Assembly: GCF_024713975.1 (NCBI RefSeq)
Contig: NC_091098.1
Location: forward strand, 20,578,816-20,642,815
Length of the DNA: 64,000 nt
Direction: 5' to 3'
DNA from: Paralichthys olivaceus
Taxonomy: Eukaryota > Chordata > Actinopteri > Pleuronectiformes > Paralichthyidae
Below, one piece after another: positions 10,120-19,900 of this stretch. The notes under the pieces were generated by a model, which saw only the letters and a program-made list of their open reading frames with translations, had not been told where the DNA came from and searched no databases. Every line of letters begins with the position of its first letter. Position 1 is the first letter of the stretch. The position numbers were made by a program, and so were the translations under genes.

Positions 10120-11958
10120 CTGAAACAGGTTGACAGCAGAAAATAGGCACAAAACTGTAGATCTACTAACAGACCCAAATTGTGTTATGATAAAAAAAAC
10201 ACCAGATGTTTACCTGAACATATTATCAGATGGGATGTTGTCGAAGAAGGACTTTGCTTTGTCATAGTAGCATTTTGGTCCAAAAGGATCATCCTCTGCT
10301 GTTGAGTGCAATTCCTCCTTTTCCTTTTCTTCTACCTGATGATTTCCATCTGCAGACAGAAACTCGTGTCATGGACCCTGGAGGCAATATGCAAAATGGC
10401 TGTAACTGTCACTACATTGACCAAATCTGCCGCTGAGCTACTACACCTACAATTTAGGTTATTCTGAGCAGACCTGCAACAAGGAGCAATGACTGTACAC
10501 CTTCACACGCCAGGGGAAATGAAAATTGAGGCATTTGTGTGCATTGAACCAACCTTTCACAGTCGTCCTGTCCTGCCCCTCCCTCTCCAGCTCCTCTTTT
10601 ATAAACTGTGCATTTGAGGAATCAAAATCAAAGTCTGTGTCAAACTTCAGGGTGGGAGCTGGAATATTCGCTGCCATCAACTGTCCTCTATTGTGGTTCC
10701 TGCGCCTCCGAGGTCCTGGAATTTTCAAAATATTTTTTTGTTAAATTATTATTAGAAAATTCAGGATTTGACTACAAACACGTACATTAATGATTACCTT
10801 GTCTTCTTCGGGGTTGTGGCCTATTTTCATCATTCTGTAGCCGAGTTTCCTGTTGAGGTCTGGGCACAACTTGGCTCAACTTTGCTTAAATTTAAAAAAT
10901 TGAAGATCACTTGGAAGTGCACAAATAGACATAAAGAATCCCCTTTAAGTCCCTTCACAATGCTAACATGTTTCTAAATATTAATTGTGAACATATTATA
11001 TTGTATTTAGCTTTTATCATTGCAATCGTGCATGCTTACAAATGGCTCCCGGGACCCGTGTGGTTCTGGAAACCTCAACTCTGGTCCTTTGGGGACACCT
11101 CCTGTCCCACCACTGCTCCTGCTCCTGGGATGCAGACAAGCCTCCCCTCTGCCTGTATCTTTCTACATTAAGGGTTTGAACAGCCTTTTCCACCATGGGG
11201 CCCCTTCTGATATTTAAGCCCGGAAGCACAGGCCCTACATGAGGAATAAAACAAAAATACTCCAGTATTTAAACAAGTTGCATACTGGGATATCAGCCAA
11301 AATAAGGAAGTAGGGTTATCAGTTTACTAGGAATTTTTGCTCTTTGACTTACCAAGGCCAAGAGCTGCAGCATACTGTTGATTAAGTAGAGAGCTGGCAG
11401 CAAGCTGGTTGTAGGCGGGCATCCTCATGGGGCTAAATGGTCCAAGAGCTGCACAGAGGCCTGAAGGACCTGCACTGGATGACTGATTAAAAGATGTTAG
11501 AACTATTAAACTCACATTTTATTGGTCTTCATATACAGTTTCCACTTTAACGTTATCTAACTGTATGGGCTGTGAGCCATGCTGATCTAGTATACCTGTA
11601 TTATCGCAGGGTCTGCAGGCAGGCCGTGATGGGATCTTGGAAGTTCACACAGTGTGATGTCCTTAATATCGCTACCCCGGAAAGTGATGTACTCGTAAAC
11701 ATCCTCTTTGGGTGGCGTTGGTCTGTCAGTGGGTCGTCCCTCTGTTCCAAAGCACTTCACTGGTGAAAATACAACATTTGAGAAAAGTGTGCAAACTGAC
11801 AGCCATATCTGAATGTGTCAGGCTTGTCAACACTCACCTTTAGCCAGCACCACTGTGGAGTTGACTTTATCGATCGTGTACAAAATCCCCTCGTACCGAT
11901 TCTGGGCTCTTGAGATTAACCCTATTTTACAGCCGATGTACGGCTTGTCTGAACTCAT
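9960..11958 (-). CDS. lsm14b: LSM14 homolog B, 8 coding exons
   Basis: RNA-binding RAP55/Scd6-family protein of cytoplasmic RNP granules. The family binds DDX6 and 4E-T and represses or stores mRNA; LSM14B is prominent in oocytes. Eight exons join to 1155 nt (384 aa; human LSM14B is about 385). Residues 1-80 are the LSm domain ([33 protein letters not shown]). A Leu/Gln/Ala segment, [20 protein letters not shown], matches LSM14B better than LSM14A. An FDF box ([15 protein letters not shown], about 256-270), an FFD box ([13 protein letters not shown], about 313-325) and a TFG box ([12 protein letters not shown]) follow, then an RGG tail. The linker and the LSm C-terminal edge (CELPR where CEPPK is usual) are divergent. 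The gene is head to head with taf4. Confidence 0.95.
10214..10349 (-). CDS. lsm14b: lsm14b coding exon 7 (FFD box)
   Basis: [20 protein letters not shown] then [20 protein letters not shown] and SDNMF. Carries the FFD box. Ends phase 2 at TTCAG|gtaaac. Confidence 0.95.
10554..10715 (-). CDS. lsm14b: lsm14b coding exon 6 (FDF box)
   Basis: [20 protein letters not shown] then [18 protein letters not shown] and [10 protein letters not shown]. The FDF box contacts DDX6 in this family. The donor AAAG|gttggt is a weak match to consensus. Confidence 0.92.
10798..10884 (-). CDS. lsm14b: lsm14b coding exon 5
   Basis: 29 codons, [20 protein letters not shown] then NRPQPRRRQ. The acceptor was chosen at tttaag|CAAAG because only it keeps frame and the SK...VV similarity. 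Basic RNA-binding linker. Confidence 0.85.
11040..11234 (-). CDS. lsm14b: lsm14b coding exon 4
   Basis: Contains [14 protein letters not shown], equivalent to the SPMVEQAVQT motif, then a divergent Gln/Arg-rich stretch. Donor ATTT|gtaagc, phase 1. The second half is poorly conserved but open. Confidence 0.87.
11353..11482 (-). CDS. lsm14b: lsm14b coding exon 3
   Basis: [20 protein letters not shown], then [20 protein letters not shown] and LGL. Donor CTTG|gtaagt. Strong LSM14B signature. Confidence 0.94.
11596..11759 (-). CDS. lsm14b: lsm14b coding exon 2
   Basis: [20 protein letters not shown] then [19 protein letters not shown] to ADPAIIQ. Completes the LSm domain. Acceptor accag|TGAAG, donor CAG|gtatac. 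Confidence 0.95.
11838..11958 (-). CDS. lsm14b: lsm14b coding exon 1
   Basis: Residues 1-40, [20 protein letters not shown] to VNSTVVLAK; first strands of the LSm fold. The ATG has G at -3. Donor AAAG|gtgagt, phase 1. Confidence 0.95.
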
Positions 11959-12135
11959 GGCTGCAGGATGCTCAGGACTGCTGCGTGCAAACTTCCCAAC
12001 ACCTCACATGGTGTGACAGCGTCCACACCACGGGTCCAACCAGGAAGTATTTATAGGTTTGCACACGTGACTAAAAACCACGCCCACTGATTGACTGAAC
12101 CGCACCTGGCTGAGTGACGTCATGCCCCAATCTAC
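11959..12135 (-). promoter_or_regulatory. lsm14b: lsm14b proximal promoter with CRE and E-box
   Basis: A perfect CRE, TGACGTCA, lies at 12115-12122, about 157 bp upstream of the lsm14b ATG. A CACGTG E-box followed by AC is at 12064-12069, and a CCACGCCC GC/KLF-type box starts at 12079. No TATA box was seen. CREB/ATF and USF/TFE-type regulation is inferred from the motifs alone. Confidence 0.5.
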
Positions 12136-12690
12136 TCTCAAGATCCGATTATTTAATTTAGTTATGATTCTTTGAGACATTTATTTGTGTTTGAGCGAGT
12201 GATGCAAATAAATGTTTAGGTGACAATACGTCTTGAGTATATCACGTCTGGTAATTGCTTTTTATGCGCTTGCAAGACTTAGACATTGATGCTGCTGGCC
12301 TCATTAACAAGGTGTGACTCTGACACTTTACATAGATAGATAGATAAATAAATAGATTATTGTGCACATAGAGCGAAGAACAAAAGACTACATACAAAAG
12401 ATGACAACAAAAGAGACAAAAGTGCAAAATTGTAGTTGTTTGCAAAAGTAAAGGTATGAACATGACTATAATAAATAAATATGAATTATAAGATGTGCAA
12501 AACAAATAAATTCGCAACTTTGATCATTTATATCTACACTTGCACAAATGCATCGTAGCAAAGTCCTTGTATTCGTAAACCTGCTTGTCAACAAAATTCT
12601 GTTTCTGCTGCTTGTCTGAAAGCGAGAAATGGCAAGAAAGCAGCCATTTTGAGTCCTACAAGATACAGTCAGTGACTGCTTCATGCTTTG
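12136..12690. other. AT-rich spacer between the two promoters
   Basis: Non-coding. Contains a short GATA-type tetranucleotide run at about 12332-12356. No gene recognised. Confidence 0.6.
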
Positions 12691-12699
12691 ATAGTGTGC

Positions 12700-13320
12700 A
12701 GCTCTGCAGGGACGTGTTGCAGAAACTTTCCCACAGAGTTTCCTCGGTGAGATGAGGAGTCCTCAGCTGCAGCTCCGCGAGGAGACGCTTTGTTTTCCCG
12801 TGGTTCGCTCCACACTGCAGGATTTATCTCCCCGCACGAGCCAATCACAGCGCCCGACGGTGCCGCGTCACGGGGGCTGCGGCCAATCGGCACACGCGTC
12901 CAACGCAGCGTAGCGTAGCCGGGGGTCAAAGATGGCGGCGGGCTGCGAGTCGCTGGGTGATGTGTTTACTAGGCGGAGAGGTGCGCGGAAAAGTAGCGAG
13001 CGATGCGAACACGTCTCCGGAGTGCGAGCTAGCGGCAGCACGTCACGTCCACGCGACAGTCAGGGTCCAGTCTGCGGCGAAACGCGTCCGCAACTCGGCT
13101 ACAGATAGAGATTCAACCGTCCAGGGCGGCGGAGAATGGGACTTTCTCAACTAGAAGCTCGCTGAAGCGGGGAAGATAGCTGCCCGCTGCGGTTAGCTTA
13201 ACGTTAGCTTGTTTTGGTTGCTGGAGCTAACTTGTTTCCGGAGTTTTCGGACACCCCCTCCTTGTTACAGGAGTGCTCGGAGTTGTCACTGGCGGTGCGG
13301 GTGGGGGTCCCACGTTTTCG
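12700..13320 (+). promoter_or_regulatory. taf4: CpG-rich taf4 promoter and 5' region
   Basis: Base composition turns CpG-rich here and stays so into exon 1. Two CCAAT boxes in the orientation of taf4 are at 12841-12845 and 12883-12887, 42 bp apart, as expected for NF-Y. A YY1-type motif, AAAGATGGCGGC, is at 12928-12939, a usual position just downstream of a TATA-less start site. Transcription probably begins near 12900-12940. A splice-acceptor-like ttgttacag ends at 13270, so a 5' UTR intron is possible. Confidence 0.55.
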
Positions 13321-13323
13321 AGC

Positions 13324-13981
13324 ATGGATGGGACCCCATCACCGGCGGGACCCAGCATGACACCCGCGCAGAGTCATCCCAAGTCTGCGGCGGCGAGCGG
13401 AATCGTCGCGGTCGCCTCAGATGCAGCAGCCGGAGTTGGGAAACCTGCGGCTGCCGGTGTTGAAACTTTGAATGGAGGCACCGTGGTGGTAAGGTGTCAC
13501 GTCCCCGTCAGCAGCACGCAGACAGCTGTCACTCGTGTAAACAACGGACCTATCCCAGCAGCCGTGTCTGCGGCATCCGGTGCCATTATACGGACTTCTT
13601 CTTCCACCGTGACCTCCCCTGTGATCCCCTCTCAGCCCTCCGTGAAAACTGTCCCCACGGTCACGCTTGTGAGGCCGCCTATGCAAACTCCCACTAACGC
13701 CTCGCAAAGCGGAGGGAACCCCGCTTCAGCTGTGACAGCACCGGCCGGATCTGTTGTCAACAAGTGGGACTCCACCAAGACAGTAGTGCAGACTTCCACT
13801 GCAGCGACGGGCTCGACCGTGAGGAGCCCGACGGTTCTGCAGAACCCCAGGACTTCAGTGCCGATAGCCGCCGCTCCTACTCCCGGGGGGGTACGAGCCA
13901 TTGCTCCGCAGGTGTTGGCCCCTCGACTTACTCAGCCCCAGCAAAATCCCCCAAATGTCCAAAACATCCAGCTCCCTCCAG
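13324..13981 (+). CDS. taf4: taf4 coding exon 1
   Basis: From MDGTPSPAGPSMTPAQS to NVQNIQLPP plus one base; donor CCAG|gtaaag. The frame is open upstream to about 13270 with no earlier ATG in frame. Low-complexity Ala/Thr/Val/Pro coding typical of the TAF4 N-terminal half. Confidence 0.85.
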
Positions 13982-16900
13982 GTAAAGTAACAACCACTTT
14001 AAGAGCATAAAGAGTTTTCTCCAACAAGGATTGACTCTTTCTACTTCTCCTGAGACATAGAGACCAATGGCATCAACATTATAATTACTCCCCTGCACAC
14101 ATCTAGACATAGTGTTGTCCTCATGGCCTCATCCAAACCCAACCAGTCACATGGTTTCCTCTTTTCTAAACTCAGTGTCTCAGCTTTTCCTGTGTCCACT
14201 TATGTAGCCCACAAATGTTACTTCACGTTTGGCGTTTCCTTGGTTATGATTGGCAACTATATGCACTAAAAAACGTTGATAACCCTACAAACATGCCGAT
14301 GTTTGTCCGCCATTGTCCACCTGCTGCTCACAGCTCTGCAGCTCTCCTGAATCCTGGAGGGGAAAGGAGAAGTTATCTTGTATTAAAAAGTTAATATAAA
14401 GATTTTACTCTTTTTACTTCTGCGTCATGCAGCGTTAAAAGCACAGATGACAAAATGGCCCAACTATCCCAAACATCCAGCTCCCTCCAGGTTAAGTAAC
14501 AATCACTTCAAGAGGGTTAAGAGTTTTCTCCAAGTCAGACTCTTTAGGCTGCAAACATGATCAATTTTTGTCTGTCACTTGCGCCAAGTGCGCCACCAGT
14601 TCTACTTCTCCTGCGCCACAGAGAGAAATGGCATCAACATCATAATTACCCTACTGCCCACATCAGTCCAGACATAAAAAGTTGTCCTCATGACCTCATC
14701 AGAACAGAACCAGTCACATGTTTTCCCTTTTTCTAAACTCGGTGTCTCAGTTTTTCCTGCGTCGAACTCATGTCGCCCACATATGTTGCTTCACTCGTTG
14801 TGGTTTGGCAATAATGTGCACTAAATCCTGGAGGAGAAAGGAGTAGTGACCTAGAATTAAAAAGATAATATAATGACTTTACACTTTTTACTTCTGCGAA
14901 ATACAGGGTTCAATGCATAGGTGACACAATTCTCCAAATATCCAAAACATCCAGCTCCCTCAGGTTAAGTAACAACCACTTTAAGAGGGTTAAGAGTTTT
15001 CTCCAACAAGTCAGACAGGATTGACTCTTTAGGCTGCAAGCAACAATATCATAATCAGATATGACACAGAATTGATTGTCTTCTGGAGCCACAACCAGCT
15101 GATTAGAAACGTGCAAAGTACTAATTGCAGATGTGATTAAGAGCCCTGCAAATCCATTGATTCTTACTACTTTGTTTCGTCAGAGACAATATCAAATTGT
15201 TCTCAAGTAAACAGCTATTTACTTTAAACTCTTTATCCAGCATGTGTCTTATAAACAGTTTACTCATGATTAGACTTGTCTCTAAGCTTGGATTGTGTTA
15301 GAATTTTAATTAGCATCTTTTGTTTTTAACTTTAGGCTCTTAACAGGATAATGATTATTTAGCATTAGGCAGTATTTATGTCTTTGAAAGGAAATCAGAT
15401 CTTTTCTGACCAAAACAGACCACAACAAACAACATCATTTAACAACTTTTTGGCGCACAACTTTTAATGACATGTATCCTTCTGCAACTCAGCTCAAAAC
15501 CACTTATTTTGTTGCTTGATTCTCATGCATGTCCTCTCTGTAACCTGAGACTACTTTTTCAGTCAGTGTACCGTATTGTCTGTGTACTGACGCTCTGTGT
15601 TTTATCACACATTGAATCACCTCTTAGTTAACAGACCGGCAAAACACCATACACCTACAATAAAGACTCGGCAGCAAGAGTAAAGTTTAACTTTGTGCTG
15701 TTAAGATGAGGATGTTGACAGGCTCTAGTTAAACACTGTGTTGGGGCTTGAAATGCTTTTGATTTGTTGTTTGATCTGTGACTGACTGGTTTGAAATCTC
15801 TGTATATATGATCAGGGGAAGACCCACATGAATAATTCATAACGCCTCATGACAGAAACTCCTTACATAAACGCCCATACAGTAAATTGATGAGACTGAT
15901 CAGGACATCTTAACCCCCCTGACGTTTGCCTCCTGCAGGCATGGTCCTGGTTCGCAGTGAGAGTGGGCAGCTGCTGATGATTCACCAGCAGACCTTGGCT
16001 CAGATGCAGGCTCAGTCGCAGTCGCAAAGCGCCATGACACCACGACCTGCAGCCCCCACAAGCACTCCACCTGTCCAGATCACTTCTTTACAGGTATCAG
16101 GACAGCCGAACACATGGCTGCGTCGCAAAAAGAAAATGTGACTAATAGTGATGCGCAGATCTGATTTACTTGAAATTATGATTTAATTAAAAAAGTGATT
16201 AACTTATTCAGGATTTTAGTGTAAAAATATCTTCACTTATAGTTGGGAAATGATGTAAAGTTACATCCTTGTGTTATGTTACATGTACTGCTGAAGAATT
16301 GTACTAGTCAGTCCCACACTGAAGTAATCAGATTTTAACTGAAACAGAAACAAAAGCATACATGGTAGATCTGTTCTCTGTCTCAACTGATTTCCTGAGT
16401 TTAGGTATCATTCAGGAAAATGAAACACTCGACCTGAGCAGTATATCACAAGCCTCCCATCACAGTAATATTGTACACAGTCACAATAAAGAACACACTT
16501 TAAACTGTCACCCTGCAAATGTTTCATATACATAACTTAGACACACTGTGTGATACATTATGTACAATTTTACTGTCTGATAAATAATAAATCAACCACA
16601 TGTTGCTATAAATTCTAAACAAAGACACCTAGTTGATTGAATTCATTTTAATTTGCAGTCTGATTTCATTATATTTTGGCAGATGGTTTCACATGCATGA
16701 TCTGGCTGAACGGTAAAGGAGCAATTTAAATGAACAGGTTTTATTGAGCATATGTGAAGTTCTGCATCCAACTTTAAACTGAGTTGGGGAACTGAAAGAA
16801 ATGATCAAAAACTGTCAGTGGAAAAACTGCCACACCTGCTTAAAATAATTTACTGAAAAAAAAATGAGAATCATTTCTTTGCTACTAAACTGAAAAGCAG

Positions 16901-19900
16901 CATATAAAAAGTGCAATTATGTAAAAAGTTAAATCTTAAGTAGTGCACTCGTTTTTTTAATTGTCTTGCATAACACCTCCTCTCATATCTCCTGCTGTTC
17001 TCCAGGCTCCAGGCACGTCACTGCTGGCTCGTTCAGTGGCCCCCACCACTATTATTAAACAAGGTTCCACAGCCCAGACCACCGTGACGCCCACCACCAA
17101 ACTGCAGAGACCGCCTGTACTACAGGTAACGCCACCACACATCCCATTTGGGGTATGTTATTACCTGTGTAGAATATAAAGACAGCAAACTCCAAATTTA
17201 AAGCCAACCATTTGCTCTGAATATCCTGCTGACTGGCTTTATGCCAATAAATAGATTTCCTTAATGAATTTGAATGCTTGATTAAAAAAAAAAAAAAAAA
17301 GGCTTAGCTATCAGCTTGTTTTGCCAAATAACTGCAATGAAATGCAGGTTTTATGTCAAGGCTAGAAAATCAGGCCTTTTTGTCTGCTTACTGGTTGAAT
17401 TAATCATTTTTTTGTCTTCGTTGCCATGGAATTTTCATTAAAGGTTTATGCATCATTCACTAAAACATCATTAGTTTTCATTGTCTGATTTGCCCATCAC
17501 GTTGTTGCGAGCTCTATTGTAATGTAGGGGTGGAAGAGGAGAACTGTCTAATGTTAAACACAAAGTGTTAAAATATCTACCAAGGCAAACATCTATCTCT
17601 TTCCTGGAAGAATAAAATTCACAGACATGTTATTCTGACTCTGTTATTTTCCAAACTCTCATCTCATGGCTGCATATTCACTGACTCAAGCAGAACACCA
17701 TCATGCTGGGAGGAACAGCCGCCACCCCGGGTCAGCCTCTAGGAACGTCCACCACTGTACAGCCTGGATCTGCAGCTACAACTGTAACACAGAGGGTAGG
17801 GCCCCTCAGGGCCGCTGGGACCGCTGTCGCTCCAATAGCTATCACAGCGGTAAGAGAGAAGTACTAACCTTGAAAGTTACACAATAAACCACTCAGATAT
17901 GTAATTTTCTAGTGTGTTGTGTCGTGCCCTATATTTCTCCTGTAAATTAAATGTGTGTGTTGAAGAAAAATGCTGTTTGTGTTTTTGTAGGAGACACTTG
18001 AGAATGTGAAAAAGTGTAGGAACTTTTTATCCACACTGATCAAGCTGGCGTCAAGTGGAAAACAGTCCTCTGAGACTACAGCCAGCGTCAAGGAGCTGGT
18101 CAAACAGTTGCTGGTACAATTTTTTTCCTTCTTTTCTTACTTTCTCTAATGTTTCCATCATATGCTTCATCTCTTTCTCTCACCATCTCTGGGCCCTGTG
18201 ACTTAAATGTTTGTTGTTTCAAACCAACACAGTTTTTTTTTTCCTTTCCTGCACCCATTTTGTTAAAATAGCAAATGCACCAATGGGTGTGTTGGTCATA
18301 CTTTCTCACCATTTCATTTGTGTTGTACAACAGGAAGGAAAGATAGAGCCCGAAGATTTCACCAGTAGATTATACAAAGAGCTGAACTCGTCACCACAGC
18401 CGTACCTTGTGCCTTTCCTGAAGGTGAGATCAGCACTCGCAGATATACATATACAACATGTTACAGATTGTGGAAATGCAGACCTTTGTAATTTATTCAA
18501 CTGTCCTCTCAATCCCACTAACATCACTTCCTGATATGCAGAATCATCATCGTACAACAGAAGCTTGCAGAATGACAGTTAGTTAATTTATGTACTGCAG
18601 TTCCACAACAGCTTTTGTACTAGAACAAGAAAGAAAGATATACACGATGTTAGACACGGCAGACAATTTATACAGAAAATACTAATTTGCCTCATCACAA
18701 ATTTGGAAATTGTTATATTATTCTGTCCATATAAAAGTATCTAAAGGAAAAAGTTGAATAAATGAGATGAATATAAAAACACATCCACCCTGCTGGCTGA
18801 TCTAACAGTGGGACATCCTGCTAAGCAATCACCATTACAAATAGCTCCTTTGCTGTTTTGCCAGTGGGATGTTCAATGGTTTATTTAAAACAAACCTAGA
18901 CAAAGACTGTGCAAAGTAAACTACATTTCCTCCCTCTTCTTTTTGTTTCCAGCACAGTGTTTAATACTCCGCACCATTTATCTTGAACCGCTGTTTCTTT
19001 GAAAATGTATCCTGTGTGGATTAAAGGAGACCTCATTAAGCTGCTGTTTATTTACTCTGTCTGTTGTCGGCCCGCCTGCAGAGAAGTCTCCCTGCACTGC
19101 GTCAGTTGACCCCAGACTCAGAGGCCTTCATTCAGCAGAGTCTGCTGCCGCAGCCCAGCACTCAGCCGGCTGCCGCAGCCTCCAAGGCCCTCACTGCTGT
19201 GGTGCTGCGACCTCCACTCTCCACTGCCACAGCTGTAGCCACCAACACCACCGCGACCAAAACCACAGTCATCAGCCTCACTCAGACACCTCATAGTAAA
19301 TCAACACTGGTAATACTGTTGTTATTAAGTATCTGAATTCAGTGATGGGCATGCAGATAGAAGTGTAAAAGTTTACACTTCCGTTTTTGTGTCTTGCCAC
19401 AGCAACAGGGGACTGTAGTGAGGCCACAGGTGACAATGGCTCAGTCTCCCATGGTAACTCTCAGAGGGCAACCTCATAGCCGCATCATCGTGGGCCAGCC
19501 GCAGGTTGTCAAACAGCTGCAGACAGGTGTGACAGCCTCTTACACTTTTCTATGTCAGTGGGAATGTAAAGTCAGGGCTAATGAATGTGACCGCTATTTT
19601 ATTATTTCGTGTATCATACGTTCTCTATTGAGAATTGGTGGACAGATTCAGATGCTAAACAAATGAATTAAAGTCACTGAACAACACACAAAATACATCG
19701 GTTCACCCATTTACTATGTTCAATTCAGAAGGGCTGCCACCGTGTGGATACTGTCTATAACTGCAGAAATATATCCTTGGACAAAGTTATCATTTTATTC
19801 ATGTTATGCATGTTTGAGGCAATTTTAAAATTGCAACTACATTTTCTTAGTCTCAGCAGCAGAAATCTGACCGTAGCTCTGTCTCTGTTAGTTCCAGGTG

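Larger units (their letters stand above)
13943..15041 (+). repeat. Tandem triplication of the taf4 exon 1-intron 1 junction
   Basis: Three head-to-tail copies begin at 13943, 14452 and 14926; the periods are 509 and 474 bp and the third copy is cut short near 15041. Each starts with the last ~39 bp of exon 1 (shared AACATCCAGCTCCCT), then a splice donor and matching intron sequence such as AATGGCATCAACAT and TAAGAGTTTTCTCCAA. Donors are gtaaag in copy 1 and gttaag in copies 2 and 3. Copies show many substitutions and small indels, so the duplication is not recent. Confidence 0.9.
13982..15938 (+). other. taf4: taf4 intron 1, containing duplicated exon-1 edges
   Basis: About 2 kb. The first half consists of tandem copies of the exon 1/intron 1 boundary (see the repeat at 13943-15041). 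The second half is AT-rich with nothing recognised. Confidence 0.85.

Noticed and set aside
12957-13154. A 65-codon open frame in the taf4 5' region as a separate small gene
   Set aside because: Its first half resembles the TAF4 N-terminus one base out of frame, so it is more likely a remnant of taf4 than an independent gene or a uORF.
12981-13270. A 5' coding intron joining MAAGCESLGDVFTRRRG to the frame at 13271
   Set aside because: The join is in frame and the acceptor is good, but the donor (gagag|gtgcgc) is weak and the joined residues are unlike TAF4. Left open rather than annotated.
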